Source: Cercospora beticola (Eukaryota; Ascomycota; Dothideomycetes; Mycosphaerellales; Mycosphaerellaceae). From it: a stretch of DNA of 64,000 bases. The stretch covers positions 1,426,001 through 1,490,000 of the forward strand of contig NC_088938.1 of NCBI RefSeq assembly GCF_033473495.1. Direction: 5' to 3'. The position numbers and the translations under genes are program-made. A model generated the notes under the pieces. The model searched no databases, was not told the origin of the DNA, and saw nothing but the letters and a program-made list of their open reading frames with translations. Below, in pieces: positions 29,857 through 39,593 of the stretch (positions are counted from its first letter, which is position 1; the number at the start of each line of letters is the position of its first letter).

Positions 29857-32800
29857 ATGCAGTGCTACACGGAGCTCGTGCCCCCGACGGCAGTCACCCA
29901 CGCCGTGTCGCTGCCGTTTCTGAGCGCCGAGTCCAACAATCTGGTCATCGCGAAGACGTCTCTGCTGCAGGTATTTCAGGTCCATGCAACGAGCGATGGC
30001 GGGCAGGAACGACTAGTGCTAGTGGGAGAGTACAGTCTGGCGGGCACAGTATCCTCCATAGCGCGTGTGAAGATACTCGAGAGCAAGTCGGGAGGAGAAG
30101 CCGTGCTTCTGGCCTTCAAAGACGCGAAGCTCAGCTTGGTCGAGTGGGATCAAGAGAACTACCGCATCAGTACCATCAGTCTGCACTTCTACGAGGGAGA
30201 CAATGTCGTGACGCCACACTTCGGACCTCCTCTCAGCGACTGCGAATCCATCTTGGCCGTCGACCCGAGTTTGCGATGCGCAGCCCTCAAATTCGGCGCA
30301 AGGCGGCTGGCCATTCTGCCATTCAGACAATTTGGAGACGAACTGGCAGGTGAAGAGGAGGGCGAGTACGAGAACGGCGAGACATCACCGGCCCTGAAGA
30401 GATCGGAGTCGATACCACAAGTCAATGGGGAAGCTGGAGAGACGCCATACAAGGCCTCTTTCACTCTCGCTCTCACTGAGCTGGAGCCGAGTATCAGCCA
30501 TGCTGTTCATCTGGCATTCTTGCATCAATACCGAGACCCGACCTTCGCAATCCTGTCGGCTCCTGTAGAGCCTTCATACAGCCTCATCGAGGAGCGAAAG
30601 GATATCCTCACCTACACAGTGCTCACATTGGATCTCGATAAGACATTGGCAACAAGTTTGATCAGCGTGCCCAAGCTGCCGTCGACGTTATGGAAGGTCA
30701 TGCCTCTGCCATTGCCAGTGGGTGGCGCGCTGCTCATTGGCACGAACGAGCTAGTGCATATCGATCAGAACGGCAAGGCCAATGCCACGGCGGTCAACGA
30801 ATTCGCCAAGTTGGAAAGCGACTTTGGCATGGCAGATCAGTCTCATCTGAATTTAAAATTGGAAGATAGCAGGATCGAGTTATTGGATCGCAGAACTGGA
30901 GAGCTACTCATCATCACCAATGAAGGCTCGCTGGCAATACTGTCGTTTCAAATGCTCGGCGGCACTGTCAGCGCAGTCAATGTGAAGAGAGCGACAGCGG
31001 AAAATGGGAGCACTCTGGTCATGTCCGGATCGTCTTGCACAGCACGACTCGACAGCGACCACGTATTCATCGGCAGTGAAGATGGCGCCTCAACTCTTCT
31101 GGGCTGGTCGCGGCCCACCTTGGCTCTGAGTCGGAAACGCTCGCACGCTCAAATGCTCGAAAAGGATGACGAAGAGGAGGAGGAAGAGGAGGAAGATGAT
31201 GACGACTTATATCAAACCGCTCCAGAACCGAAGAGACGCGCGACATCTGATACGGCAGTCAACTCGGACTCGCCGTACCATTTCTCGATCAAGGACGAGT
31301 TGCCCGCCATTGGACCCATCAACAAAGCATGCCTGGGTCGGCCACGGCAAAGTAAAGAACGCCTCGAGCTCGCTGCGGGCTCTGGACGGAAACGAGCCAG
31401 CAGACTTACTTTCCTCCATCGCGACATTGTTCCTGAAGTGCAACGCACACTCAAGCTCGGGAACTCCAAGGCTGTATGGGCAGTCCGTGCCAGACAACGT
31501 AACGCTGCACCAGCCCAGCACGACAACATGCTTTTCGTGTCTGATGATGATGGCACAAAAGTATACGATATCCAAGACGACAGCGACGATGCATACACGG
31601 AACGGAATGCCCCAGAATTCGAAAGCGAAGGCGAGACGATTGACATGGACGCGGTCGCGGAAGGTACCATCATAGTGCAATGTCGGCGCACGGAGCTTCG
31701 AACGTACAACGCGAACCTGGCTCTGGATCAAATAATTCCGATGACTGATGAAGAAACGGACGAAGATCTCGATGTTGCGCACATCTCATTCGGCGATCCA
31801 TACGTCGTAATTATACGTAACGATAGCAGTGTACAAGTGCAAGCGGTCCGAGGCCGTGAACTTGAACCGCTTGAAGGCGAAGGTTTGATCAGTGAGAAGA
31901 AGTGGTTAAGCGGCTGTGTATTCTCAGGAGACTTCACACAGAACAAAGCTGCGCTCTTTCTGCTGCATGCGGATGGCACTCTGCACGTCTTCAGTTTGCC
32001 CGAGCTGCAGCCGATCTACACAGCCCAAAACCTGTCTTATCTGCCCCCGATTCTGGCAGCTGATGCTGCAGCACGCCGCGTTGGCACCAAAGATACTTTG
32101 ACGGAACTCTTGGTGACAAATCTTGGACAACGAGATGCAACACTGCCTTACTTGGTTGTACGGACAGCTTTGGACGACATTGTGATATACGAACCTTTTA
32201 CCTGGCCGCAGGACTCGACTGATGACGCGTGGTACTCAAGCTTGCGGTTTCGAAAGGTGCCCCTTTGCTACAACCCCAAATTCAATGAGCAATTGGCCGG
32301 AATTCAACAAGCTAGTCGACCAGCCCCGCTGAAGCGTGTGACCTTTGGTGACTATCGCGCTGTTAGCATTCCCGGAGGTCCTGCATGTCTGTTACTGAAA
32401 GACTCTTCGTCGCTTCCTAGAATACTCGAGGTGCGGGGAACAGAGTCATCAAAGCGCGTATCGACTCTATCGCCAGTGCATCGACCTGGTTGTGATCATG
32501 GCTTTATTGCTCTGGCATCAAACGACGAGCTACAAGAAATGCGATTGCCGGAACAAACCTGGTACGGCACCGGCTGGAGTGTACAACAGACGGATCTTGG
32601 CGAGGATGTACGACACATTGCCTACCATGAGTCAAGATGTGTCTACGTCGTGGCGACTTGCAGAGAGGTGGACTTCTACTTCGCTGGAGAAGATGGCAGG
32701 CATCCCGAACAGGATGACGTCGAGCTGCGGCCACAAGTCCCTCTGTATACCATTCACTTGGTGTCTGCGACATCACACAAAATCTTACATTCGATCCAAC

Positions 32801-33903
32801 TACCTTATCTCGAGACTGTCACGGACTTGAAGGTCATGGTGCTGGAGGTGTCAGAAAACTCACACGAGCAGAAGCCACTCGTAGTGGTCTCCACTGCCGC
32901 ACAGCGTGGTGAGGATATGCCAGCTAAAGGAGCCGTGATACTCTACGACATCATCGATGTTGTGCCAGAGCCTGACGTCGCGGAAAGTGGCTTCAAGCTC
33001 CATCAGCTCGCTCGAGAACAGTCACGAGGCGCTATCACAGCTTTGGCCGGTCCATTCCCAGGCGGGTTTGTCGGTACTGCTCAGGGCCTCAAGCTCATGG
33101 TCCGTGGTCTCAAAGAAGACGGAACATGCCTGCCGGTCGCATTCCTGGATGCTCAAAGCTATACGCATACCCTGAAAGTCCTTTCTGGGCGAGGCATGTG
33201 GCTTGCTGGCGATGTATGGAAAGGTCTTTGGTTCGGCGGCTTCACAGAAGAGCCATACAAGCTTACGGTCTTGGGCAAGTCACCGAAAAGCAAAATGGAG
33301 ATCATGGCTGCAGAGTTCCTGCCGTTCGATGGTGGGCTGTACATCCTCATCATGGATGCCGATATGGATCTCCATGTGCTCCAATACGACCCCGAGAACC
33401 CGAAATCGGTGAATGGAATGAGATTGTTGCACCGCAGCACCTTCCACGTTGGGCATTTTGTGACAAACATGCTTCTTCTGCCCTCGGCTTTGAAACCATT
33501 TGAGACGCAAGACCGGGACATCGCGAATGGAATGAATGATGATGCCGATGATGCCACGGGAGCCGCTCCGTCGCTGTATCATGTGCTCACGACATCCACC
33601 TCAGGCTCTATCGGACTAGTGACGCCGCTTGACGAAGCTGCGTACAGAAGGCTGTCGGCGCTGCAGACTCATCTTACAGCGATCTTGGAACACGCTGCCG
33701 GCTTGAACCCGAGAGCTTACAGAGCCGTTGAGGCCGAAAACTTCGGCGGAGCAAGAGGTGTGGTAGATGGTAACTTGATCAAGAGGCTTGGCGAGCTGGG
33801 TGCTCCTCGAAGAGCAGATGTACTTGGTCGAGCGGGTACCGATGCATGGGGCGTTCGCAGCGATCTAGAGATCATAGATGGTGGTGGTCTGGCATACTTA
33901 TAG
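29857..33903 (+). CDS. CFT1: Cleavage and polyadenylation factor subunit CFT1 (CPSF160)
   Basis: The large beta-propeller scaffold of the mRNA 3'-end processing factor, acting in the nucleus. It is one uninterrupted exon of 1348 residues, the usual length for fungal CFT1. The start MQCYTELVPPTAVTHAV matches family N-termini. A tract of alternating acidic residues (EKDDEEEEEEEEDDDD) near residue 430 separates propeller segments. The C-terminal CPSF-A part contains ITALAGPFPGGFVGTAQGLK and ends with helices before GGLAYL. Lack of introns in a 4-kb gene is notable next to the intron-bearing neighbours. Confidence 0.95.
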   Translation: MQCYTELVPPTAVTHAVSLPFLSAESNNLVIAKTSLLQVFQVHATSDGGQERLVLVGEYSLAGTVSSIARVKILESKSGGEAVLLAFKDAKLSLVEWDQENYRISTISLHFYEGDNVVTPHFGPPLSDCESILAVDPSLRCAALKFGARRLAILPFRQFGDELAGEEEGEYENGETSPALKRSESIPQVNGEAGETPYKASFTLALTELEPSISHAVHLAFLHQYRDPTFAILSAPVEPSYSLIEERKDILTYTVLTLDLDKTLATSLISVPKLPSTLWKVMPLPLPVGGALLIGTNELVHIDQNGKANATAVNEFAKLESDFGMADQSHLNLKLEDSRIELLDRRTGELLIITNEGSLAILSFQMLGGTVSAVNVKRATAENGSTLVMSGSSCTARLDSDHVFIGSEDGASTLLGWSRPTLALSRKRSHAQMLEKDDEEEEEEEEDDDDLYQTAPEPKRRATSDTAVNSDSPYHFSIKDELPAIGPINKACLGRPRQSKERLELAAGSGRKRASRLTFLHRDIVPEVQRTLKLGNSKAVWAVRARQRNAAPAQHDNMLFVSDDDGTKVYDIQDDSDDAYTERNAPEFESEGETIDMDAVAEGTIIVQCRRTELRTYNANLALDQIIPMTDEETDEDLDVAHISFGDPYVVIIRNDSSVQVQAVRGRELEPLEGEGLISEKKWLSGCVFSGDFTQNKAALFLLHADGTLHVFSLPELQPIYTAQNLSYLPPILAADAAARRVGTKDTLTELLVTNLGQRDATLPYLVVRTALDDIVIYEPFTWPQDSTDDAWYSSLRFRKVPLCYNPKFNEQLAGIQQASRPAPLKRVTFGDYRAVSIPGGPACLLLKDSSSLPRILEVRGTESSKRVSTLSPVHRPGCDHGFIALASNDELQEMRLPEQTWYGTGWSVQQTDLGEDVRHIAYHESRCVYVVATCREVDFYFAGEDGRHPEQDDVELRPQVPLYTIHLVSATSHKILHSIQLPYLETVTDLKVMVLEVSENSHEQKPLVVVSTAAQRGEDMPAKGAVILYDIIDVVPEPDVAESGFKLHQLAREQSRGAITALAGPFPGGFVGTAQGLKLMVRGLKEDGTCLPVAFLDAQSYTHTLKVLSGRGMWLAGDVWKGLWFGGFTEEPYKLTVLGKSPKSKMEIMAAEFLPFDGGLYILIMDADMDLHVLQYDPENPKSVNGMRLLHRSTFHVGHFVTNMLLLPSALKPFETQDRDIANGMNDDADDATGAAPSLYHVLTTSTSGSIGLVTPLDEAAYRRLSALQTHLTAILEHAAGLNPRAYRAVEAENFGGARGVVDGNLIKRLGELGAPRRADVLGRAGTDAWGVRSDLEIIDGGGLAYL

Positions 33904-34004
33904 CCGCGTGCCTCCTAAACTGTACTACTAGCATTTCACTAACGCTGCAATGATGGAACGAGCCCTGTTCTCACGCTTGTCGGAGCGCAAATTCAATTAC
34001 ATTT

Positions 34005-35465
34005 CTACAATTTGCCCTCATAGGCACTGCATAATTTTCCCTCTGTCCACACTCCACGCAGGTCTAACGTGTGTGTAATGTCTTCCAGGGGATTGCCCTC
34101 CACGAGTAGCAGGTCTGCTCGCAAACCAGGCTTGATCATCCCACGATCTGAGAATTTGAACCTTTTCGCAGGAGCAGAGGTCGCCGAGATCAGAGCCTCT
34201 TCCGGCGTGATACCACACTGCTTCACAAACAAGTCTAATTCCTGATGCATCGACAATCCCCATGCGGTACCCACTGCAGGTCCCGCAGCATCAGAGCCAC
34301 TATCCCACGAGCATTAGCCACAACATCAAGAGCCCTCGAACGTAACAGCAGCCAAGTAATTTGGCAACGTAAAAGAAATGAGACTTACCACAAAATCAAC
34401 ACCCCAGCCTCCTTCAACCTCCTCACCGACTCAAAAGCATTCTCGCACGTCGCGCCTGCTTTCCTCGCAAACTCCATACATTTACACATTTGTTCCCTTT
34501 CTGTCTTATCCAGAAGGTGTTGTACTCTCTCATCATGCGCGAAGCGTTCTTGCGTTTCCTTTCCCTCCTTGGTACCTGAGCCCATTGCCGACAGAGTAGG
34601 ATTACAATGCGCGTTGTTCTTCTTATATGCTGCTATGAGCTCTTCTGTCGGAGGAGCATCGATGAAAGTATGCGTCAAACCATCTGCACCAGCGGACAGG
34701 ATCTCGAGAGTGTCAGAGAGACAGGTTGCGTGGGCCACGACGAGGAGATCGTGGGAGTGAGCAGTTTCGATGATGGATTTTTGGAGGTCGAGAGAAGGTT
34801 TGGGGAAGTTTGCGCCCATCACGAGGCCGGATTCGTGCATGAGTTTGATGTAGTCTACGTCCTCGCTGATGCGGTCAAGGACGTATTGTTGGCCGTCTTC
34901 TGGAGTTTGGAGCTTCGGCCAGGTGGCGATCTCGGCGCGAGTCTGTCGACAAGTCGTGAGTCGCTTTATTTGCATTGGAAGATTGGAACTTTGCCTACTT
35001 CTGGATTGTCGTTGAGCATCAAAACGATGGCCTCGGGCCAGCCACCTTTAATCGTGGCAGCGAAGCTTGTGCTTTTGATATCTGCACAGTCACCGCCTTT
35101 GATTTGTTCGCGGAGCTTTTGGATATTTGGGAACCCATTGTGCATGTCACAAACCGTAGTACACTGCAAGCCGTGAGTCCAAGATCAACACCTCATCTTA
35201 AAGTGGTGTTAATTAGGGAAAGCCTACTTACTCCAAATCTAAGTGCTTGCGGTGGAGCTATGGGATTGGCATTATCGCAATGCACATGAACATCGATAAG
35301 TCCAGGGAGAAGTGTATGACCGGACTTCGAGATGATCTTGCCGTCATACTCTATTGGTTCCTTGGAGACTTTCGAGATCTTGCCGTTCTCCACCACCACG
35401 GAGCCGCTCTCGATCGTGGTCTCGCCGTCGAAGATCCGCACATCTTTGATGAGGAAAGATGCCAT
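34005..35465 (-). CDS. Amidohydrolase (imidazolonepropionase/prolidase-like, metal-dependent)
   Basis: A TIM-barrel amidohydrolase of 415 residues, assembled from four exons (35232-35465, 34999-35163, 34389-34942, 34005-34299) with introns of 68, 56, 56 and 89 bp respectively between successive pieces where applicable (three introns: 68, 56 and 89 bp). Metal ligands HVH (His60, His62) follow LLPGLIDV. AHATCL and later His residues fit the second metal site, and the catalytic Asp is Asp321 in CGSDA, formed exactly across the third intron. The last part (ALISATSAPAKRF...GLRADLLLVEGNPLEDI) is the conserved small beta-sandwich domain. No signal peptide is seen. It may hydrolyse cyclic amides, imides or dipeptides; the substrate cannot be read. 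Confidence 0.9.
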
Positions 35466-36365
35466 ATTCGAAAAGTGGTGTCTCAATCACTACTCTGAGG
35501 TAAGCGCTGTTCAATAGAAAGCTGACGCGCCGCAATATTATAAGTTCGCGTTTGTGTAACAACTATGCTGCAGCGAGACGTGCTGTGGATCCGCCTGACA
35601 TAATGTTGATGAAGTAGGCGCTGAAGGAATCAACGCTCACTGCAGCTGACCACTTGGAGGAAATGGCCCGTCACTGGGCAAGCTCCAGCGTCGCACTATA
35701 ATATATGCAAAGTCAATGACTGCTTGCTGCGATTAACAGTTGAGCTCTTGCGTTGGGTTCTCAATGGCGACTGCTCTCGGGCAATCCACGTTCGTTTTGA
35801 AGTGTCTGATGTGACGAACTCTCGTTACGGTCTTGCTGGAGTCTTGGAGCTGAGCCAATACCCAGGAATATTCTCCGGACCTGTGATCGTTCTTTTAAGT
35901 CCGCTGGCTGACGGGTGAAGTCCGTTGCTGTGTGCATGAGCACGGATCGCCGTGGGGAGCCAGCACTGGAGCTTGAAAACCAGCTGTCCAGCTTCTTTGG
36001 ATTCTGATACAATGCATGTTCCGCGTAGCCATACGCTGCGGACTTGAAATTCTGATGCCACGCGTTGTATCTTTGAGGAGAACATCTGATGCCAGCAGTA
36101 GGTTTGATGATAGAAAGACAATGCTGACGATGATGATGAAGAGAAAACAACTGCCGGAAATGTTGACCGCTGCTGGTTTGAGCTTGCCCTTCATCCTGTT
36201 CTTCCGTTTCCCGTAGCATGTGTACCACAGTCTGCATCCCGGTTCGACAGCCATCGCGGGCACCGGAAGTCTGCTAATCTGTATTCAAGTCCACCGCTTC
36301 TTGCTTTCTCTTTGCGCCTCTCGTCTGTCTTTGCAGCTCTCCAGCACACTAATCAAACTAGAAAC
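35466..36365. other. Divergent intergenic region
   Basis: About 0.9 kb between divergent starts of the two amidohydrolase-superfamily genes, with room for shared regulation. No coding feature is recognised. Confidence 0.5.
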
Positions 36366-37397
36366 ATGGCATCCGGAATGCCTCACAAGATCGACGTGCA
36401 TTCGCACTTCTTGCCTCCAGTATACCAAGAAGCCCTCAAGAAACACGGCCACGCCAATCCCGATGGCATGCCATACGTTCCCGGCTGGTCTGCAGAAGAG
36501 CACCTCGCCCTCATGGACAAGCTGAACATCTCCAAATCCATCCTCTCCATCTCAAGTCCCGGCTGCCATATCCTCCCCGGGGACGATGACTTAGCGCGAT
36601 CTCTGACCCGAGACTGCAACAAATACGCTTCAGACCTGAAGAAACAGTACCCCACTCGATTCGGCTACTTCGCGGCCCTTCCTCTTCCAGACGTAGAAGG
36701 CAGCCTCGAAGAAATCCCCAAAGCCATCTCCGAAGGCTGCGACGGCTTCGTCTTCATGACCAACACCCATGGAATCTACCTCGGAGATTCAGAACTAGAC
36801 CCCATCTTCGACGAGCTCAACAGACGCAAAGCCCTCCTGTTCATCCACCCCACAACTCCTCAATGTCCTTGCTCTCCGGAAGCAATCGCAGCAGGCGAGA
36901 AACCCGTGAAAGCCACACCTTTCGCAGAAAAATTCCCAACTCCGATGCTAGATTTTTTCTTCGATACTGCACGCGTAGTTTCGAATCTCTTCATGAGCGG
37001 TACGATCAAACGCTGTCCCTACCTGCGAATCATCTTGCCGCATCTTGGAGGTGCTTCTCCGCCTTTACTCTCGAGATGGACGGGTTTTGGGAGACTGGTT
37101 CCAGGACCTTGGCAAGCAATGGAAGAAAGCGATGTTGTTGAAGCGTATAAGACTCAAATCTGGTTCGACATGGCGGGTTTCGCGTTTCCGAGTCAGATAA
37201 GAAGTCTCTTATATGGTGTCGGAGTGCCGCATTCAAGGTTGATGTATGGATCGGACTTTCCGTTCACACGCGCAGATGGTGTGGAGCTCCTGCTGGGTCA
37301 GATGGATAGTGGTGTGAAAGAGCTGTTCAATGAGGAAGAAGTCAAGGATTTGTATCATCGGAATGCGGAGAAGTTGTTGGCTTTGAATGAGAGATGA
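36366..37397 (+). CDS. Amidohydrolase-2 family decarboxylase (ACMSD / 6-methylsalicylate or resorcylate decarboxylase-like)
   Basis: A single-exon enzyme of 343 residues of the metal-dependent, non-oxidative decarboxylase group. It has the N-terminal HSH motif (His12, His14 in KIDVHSHFLPP), a middle His in LLFIHPTT, a metal His in RIILPHLGG, and the conserved Asp in LMYGSDFPF. Family members decarboxylate aromatic or picolinic acids such as 6-methylsalicylate, gamma-resorcylate or ACMS. It has no signal peptide and should be cytosolic. It sits between an amidohydrolase and an iron-type alcohol dehydrogenase, which fits a small catabolic group, though no ring-hydroxylase or dioxygenase is in view. 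Confidence 0.88.
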   Translation: MASGMPHKIDVHSHFLPPVYQEALKKHGHANPDGMPYVPGWSAEEHLALMDKLNISKSILSISSPGCHILPGDDDLARSLTRDCNKYASDLKKQYPTRFGYFAALPLPDVEGSLEEIPKAISEGCDGFVFMTNTHGIYLGDSELDPIFDELNRRKALLFIHPTTPQCPCSPEAIAAGEKPVKATPFAEKFPTPMLDFFFDTARVVSNLFMSGTIKRCPYLRIILPHLGGASPPLLSRWTGFGRLVPGPWQAMEESDVVEAYKTQIWFDMAGFAFPSQIRSLLYGVGVPHSRLMYGSDFPFTRADGVELLLGQMDSGVKELFNEEEVKDLYHRNAEKLLALNER

Positions 37398-37870
37398 TTG
37401 CGAGGCTTGAGGGATATTTACTCGTACCTCTGATCTCAAGCTGAATGCATCGTTGGATGCCATCGCACCACAGAATCTACTGCAGTACATTCCCACGAGA
37501 GTTGAAGGACGTCCGGAGTGCGCGAGGTGAAGTCGCCGAGTCCGGCATGTTGTCGGAGGACATGCTAGATGACCTTGATTTCTCCGCTGGAAAGTGGGAC
37601 CGCGGATCTCGTGTTGCGATGAGGATTTCAAAGCGGAAAGAACACTTCGCTGGACGTGGAGTGTACAGAAAGGATTGAGTATATACTACATGTTGCACAC
37701 AATGTGGTCGTCAATATGAAAGCTGCCGGCGCGTGGCGATTCAAGCTGTGCCTCTAGAGCTTTGCTGAGAGTTCCATGCCCTCACGATGACCATCTGCGT
37801 TGTATCGCCTGATCTGCCCGTTCTCGTGCCGCACGCTATCGAATAGACGATGTCGTTCAGCTTCAGGCGA
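37398..37870. other. Intergenic, convergent 3' ends
   Basis: Nothing recognised between the decarboxylase-like gene and the iron-ADH gene. Confidence 0.45.
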
Positions 37871-39256
37871 CTAATACAACCCCTCTACCAGCCCTTTCAC
37901 CTTATCATAAACTGGCCCACTCTCCTGTCTCGTTGCGATCTTCACGATCCAGTCCACCTGATCCCTTCCAACTCCCTTCTCCGTCAGAGTTGTCTTCAAT
38001 CCGATATCCTCCACCAACTTCGAGATTGCCTCTCCCACAGCCACACCGTCTTTCTTATCATCGCCACTCTTCGTCACACCCACGAAGGGCGCCATTCTCG
38101 CCAGTTGTTTCGCATCGTCCGCCGAGCTTTCCGCTTTTAGCTTGACCACATGGCCCAATGTAAGACACGATGTGATACCATGCGGAATACCGAACGGGCT
38201 GCCGAGCGCGTAACCCAAAGTATGGCTCAAACCCAAAGCACCTTTGACATTCAAAGCCAAGAATCCCAATGACTGGAACGCGGCGAGCTGTAACTTGGTG
38301 ATAACTTGTTCATCCTTGGGATTCTGATGATACTCCCTCAAGCCCTCGAACAACCCTTGAGCAGCAAGCAAACAATTCTGTCTCGCGGGCATTTCGGTCG
38401 CCGTAGGATGGTACATCAGCTCCATTGCATGATCCAGTGCTCGCAGACCCGTGCTCTTGAAAAGCCACTCTGGAGTTTCGAGAGCGAATTTACTGTCGTA
38501 AATCACGACATGCGGCGCCAATTCAGCATGAGCCACGCCGGTCTTGATCCCATCTTCGCCAGTGTAGCCCGCACCGAGGGTACATTCTGCTGCACTGAGA
38601 GTTGTAGGAATTGTGATGTGGTAAAGCCATTTGCCTTTTTGCTTTTCATTCAAGCGGTAAGAAATGGCTTTTGCGCTGTCAATGGGTGAGCCGCCACCGA
38701 TGGAGATGATCGTGTCGATTGAAGGGTCCTTGAGCACGAGCGCAGTGGCTTCGTCGAGCTCCTTGACTGGAGCATGTTGACCAATCTTGCTAAAAGTCGC
38801 GGCGTGCTTGTTACCCAGTTGTTCTTCCACTTGCTTGATCAGAGGAGTCTTGGTGGCGAGAGAATTGCCTGTGAGGATGAAAGCTTTGGATGTCTCGCTC
38901 GGAAGGCTTTCAAGAAGGTGGTCTTTGACGCTGTTCGGGCCATAGTATAGACGTTGCAGGTGCGTTGGTTTCCATAGGCCCTTCAATGGCGACTGGGAGG
39001 ACTCTGTCGAGGATGATTTGTAACGCTTCTGCGAGGTAGGGATCAGGTTCACTGACCTACAGAGGGATCGTAATAGTTGGCCATTGACATTGTTGCGGGT
39101 TTCGGCTGTCCTTGATCTTGTTGACAGTGAAATGTGGCGGGTCCGATGCAGCAAAGTATAGGCGTGGAGTGTTGGTGTTGATGTTTGCGCGAAAGTGCCC
39201 CGCGACAGCTGACGCAATGGCATCGCAGTGCGGAAGGACGAGACTCGGCTCATCAT
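37871..39256 (-). CDS. Iron-type alcohol dehydrogenase (maleylacetate reductase-like), mitochondrial presequence
   Basis: A group III (Fe-containing) alcohol dehydrogenase of about 461 residues, one exon. Residues 1-90 are Arg/Ser/Thr-rich with few acids (RVSSFRTAMPLRQLSRGTF, HISLSTRSRT), a typical mitochondrial targeting sequence. NAD(P)-binding GGGSPIDSAKAI is clear. Metal-site histidines lie in RALDHAMEL, LSHTLGYALG and FGIPHGITS. The IPTTLSAAE and LGAGYT blocks recall maleylacetate reductases, but other Fe-ADHs share them. I start at the first ATG (39256; a second Met follows directly). Next to an aromatic-acid decarboxylase-like gene, a role in ring-degradation products is possible. Confidence 0.88.
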   Translation of the reverse strand: MMSRVSSFRTAMPLRQLSRGTFAQTSTPTLHAYTLLHRTRHISLSTRSRTAETRNNVNGQLLRSLCRSVNLIPTSQKRYKSSSTESSQSPLKGLWKPTHLQRLYYGPNSVKDHLLESLPSETSKAFILTGNSLATKTPLIKQVEEQLGNKHAATFSKIGQHAPVKELDEATALVLKDPSIDTIISIGGGSPIDSAKAISYRLNEKQKGKWLYHITIPTTLSAAECTLGAGYTGEDGIKTGVAHAELAPHVVIYDSKFALETPEWLFKSTGLRALDHAMELMYHPTATEMPARQNCLLAAQGLFEGLREYHQNPKDEQVITKLQLAAFQSLGFLALNVKGALGLSHTLGYALGSPFGIPHGITSCLTLGHVVKLKAESSADDAKQLARMAPFVGVTKSGDDKKDGVAVGEAISKLVEDIGLKTTLTEKGVGRDQVDWIVKIATRQESGPVYDKVKGLVEGLY

Positions 39257-39593
39257 TTGTAATCTAGGGCAGCACGACACGCAGCTCCACAGTCATCGTC
39301 CAAGTACTGAAAGGCGTACTCAGTTCCACGGAATATCCGTTGTGTTAAGTTGGTATGCTGACAAACTACAGCATCGTCAGGATGAAGTCAAGCTCGCCGA
39401 GGCGGAGTCTGATTGGACTTGGCGATAGAAGGAAACGCATGAGCACTTGGTGGAAGTTGAGAGCAGGTCGTCACCAAGAAAAATGCACAGGATTGTCCCG
39501 TATATACAGTATACCCATCCAATGCTGCCAGCAATGCTATGCGCCGGCCAATGCACATACCAAAAAATGCCTTAGAAGAAGCTCGAAAACATC
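39257..39593. other. Intergenic
   Basis: Upstream of the Fe-ADH and downstream of the kexin gene; no feature is recognised. Confidence 0.4.
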
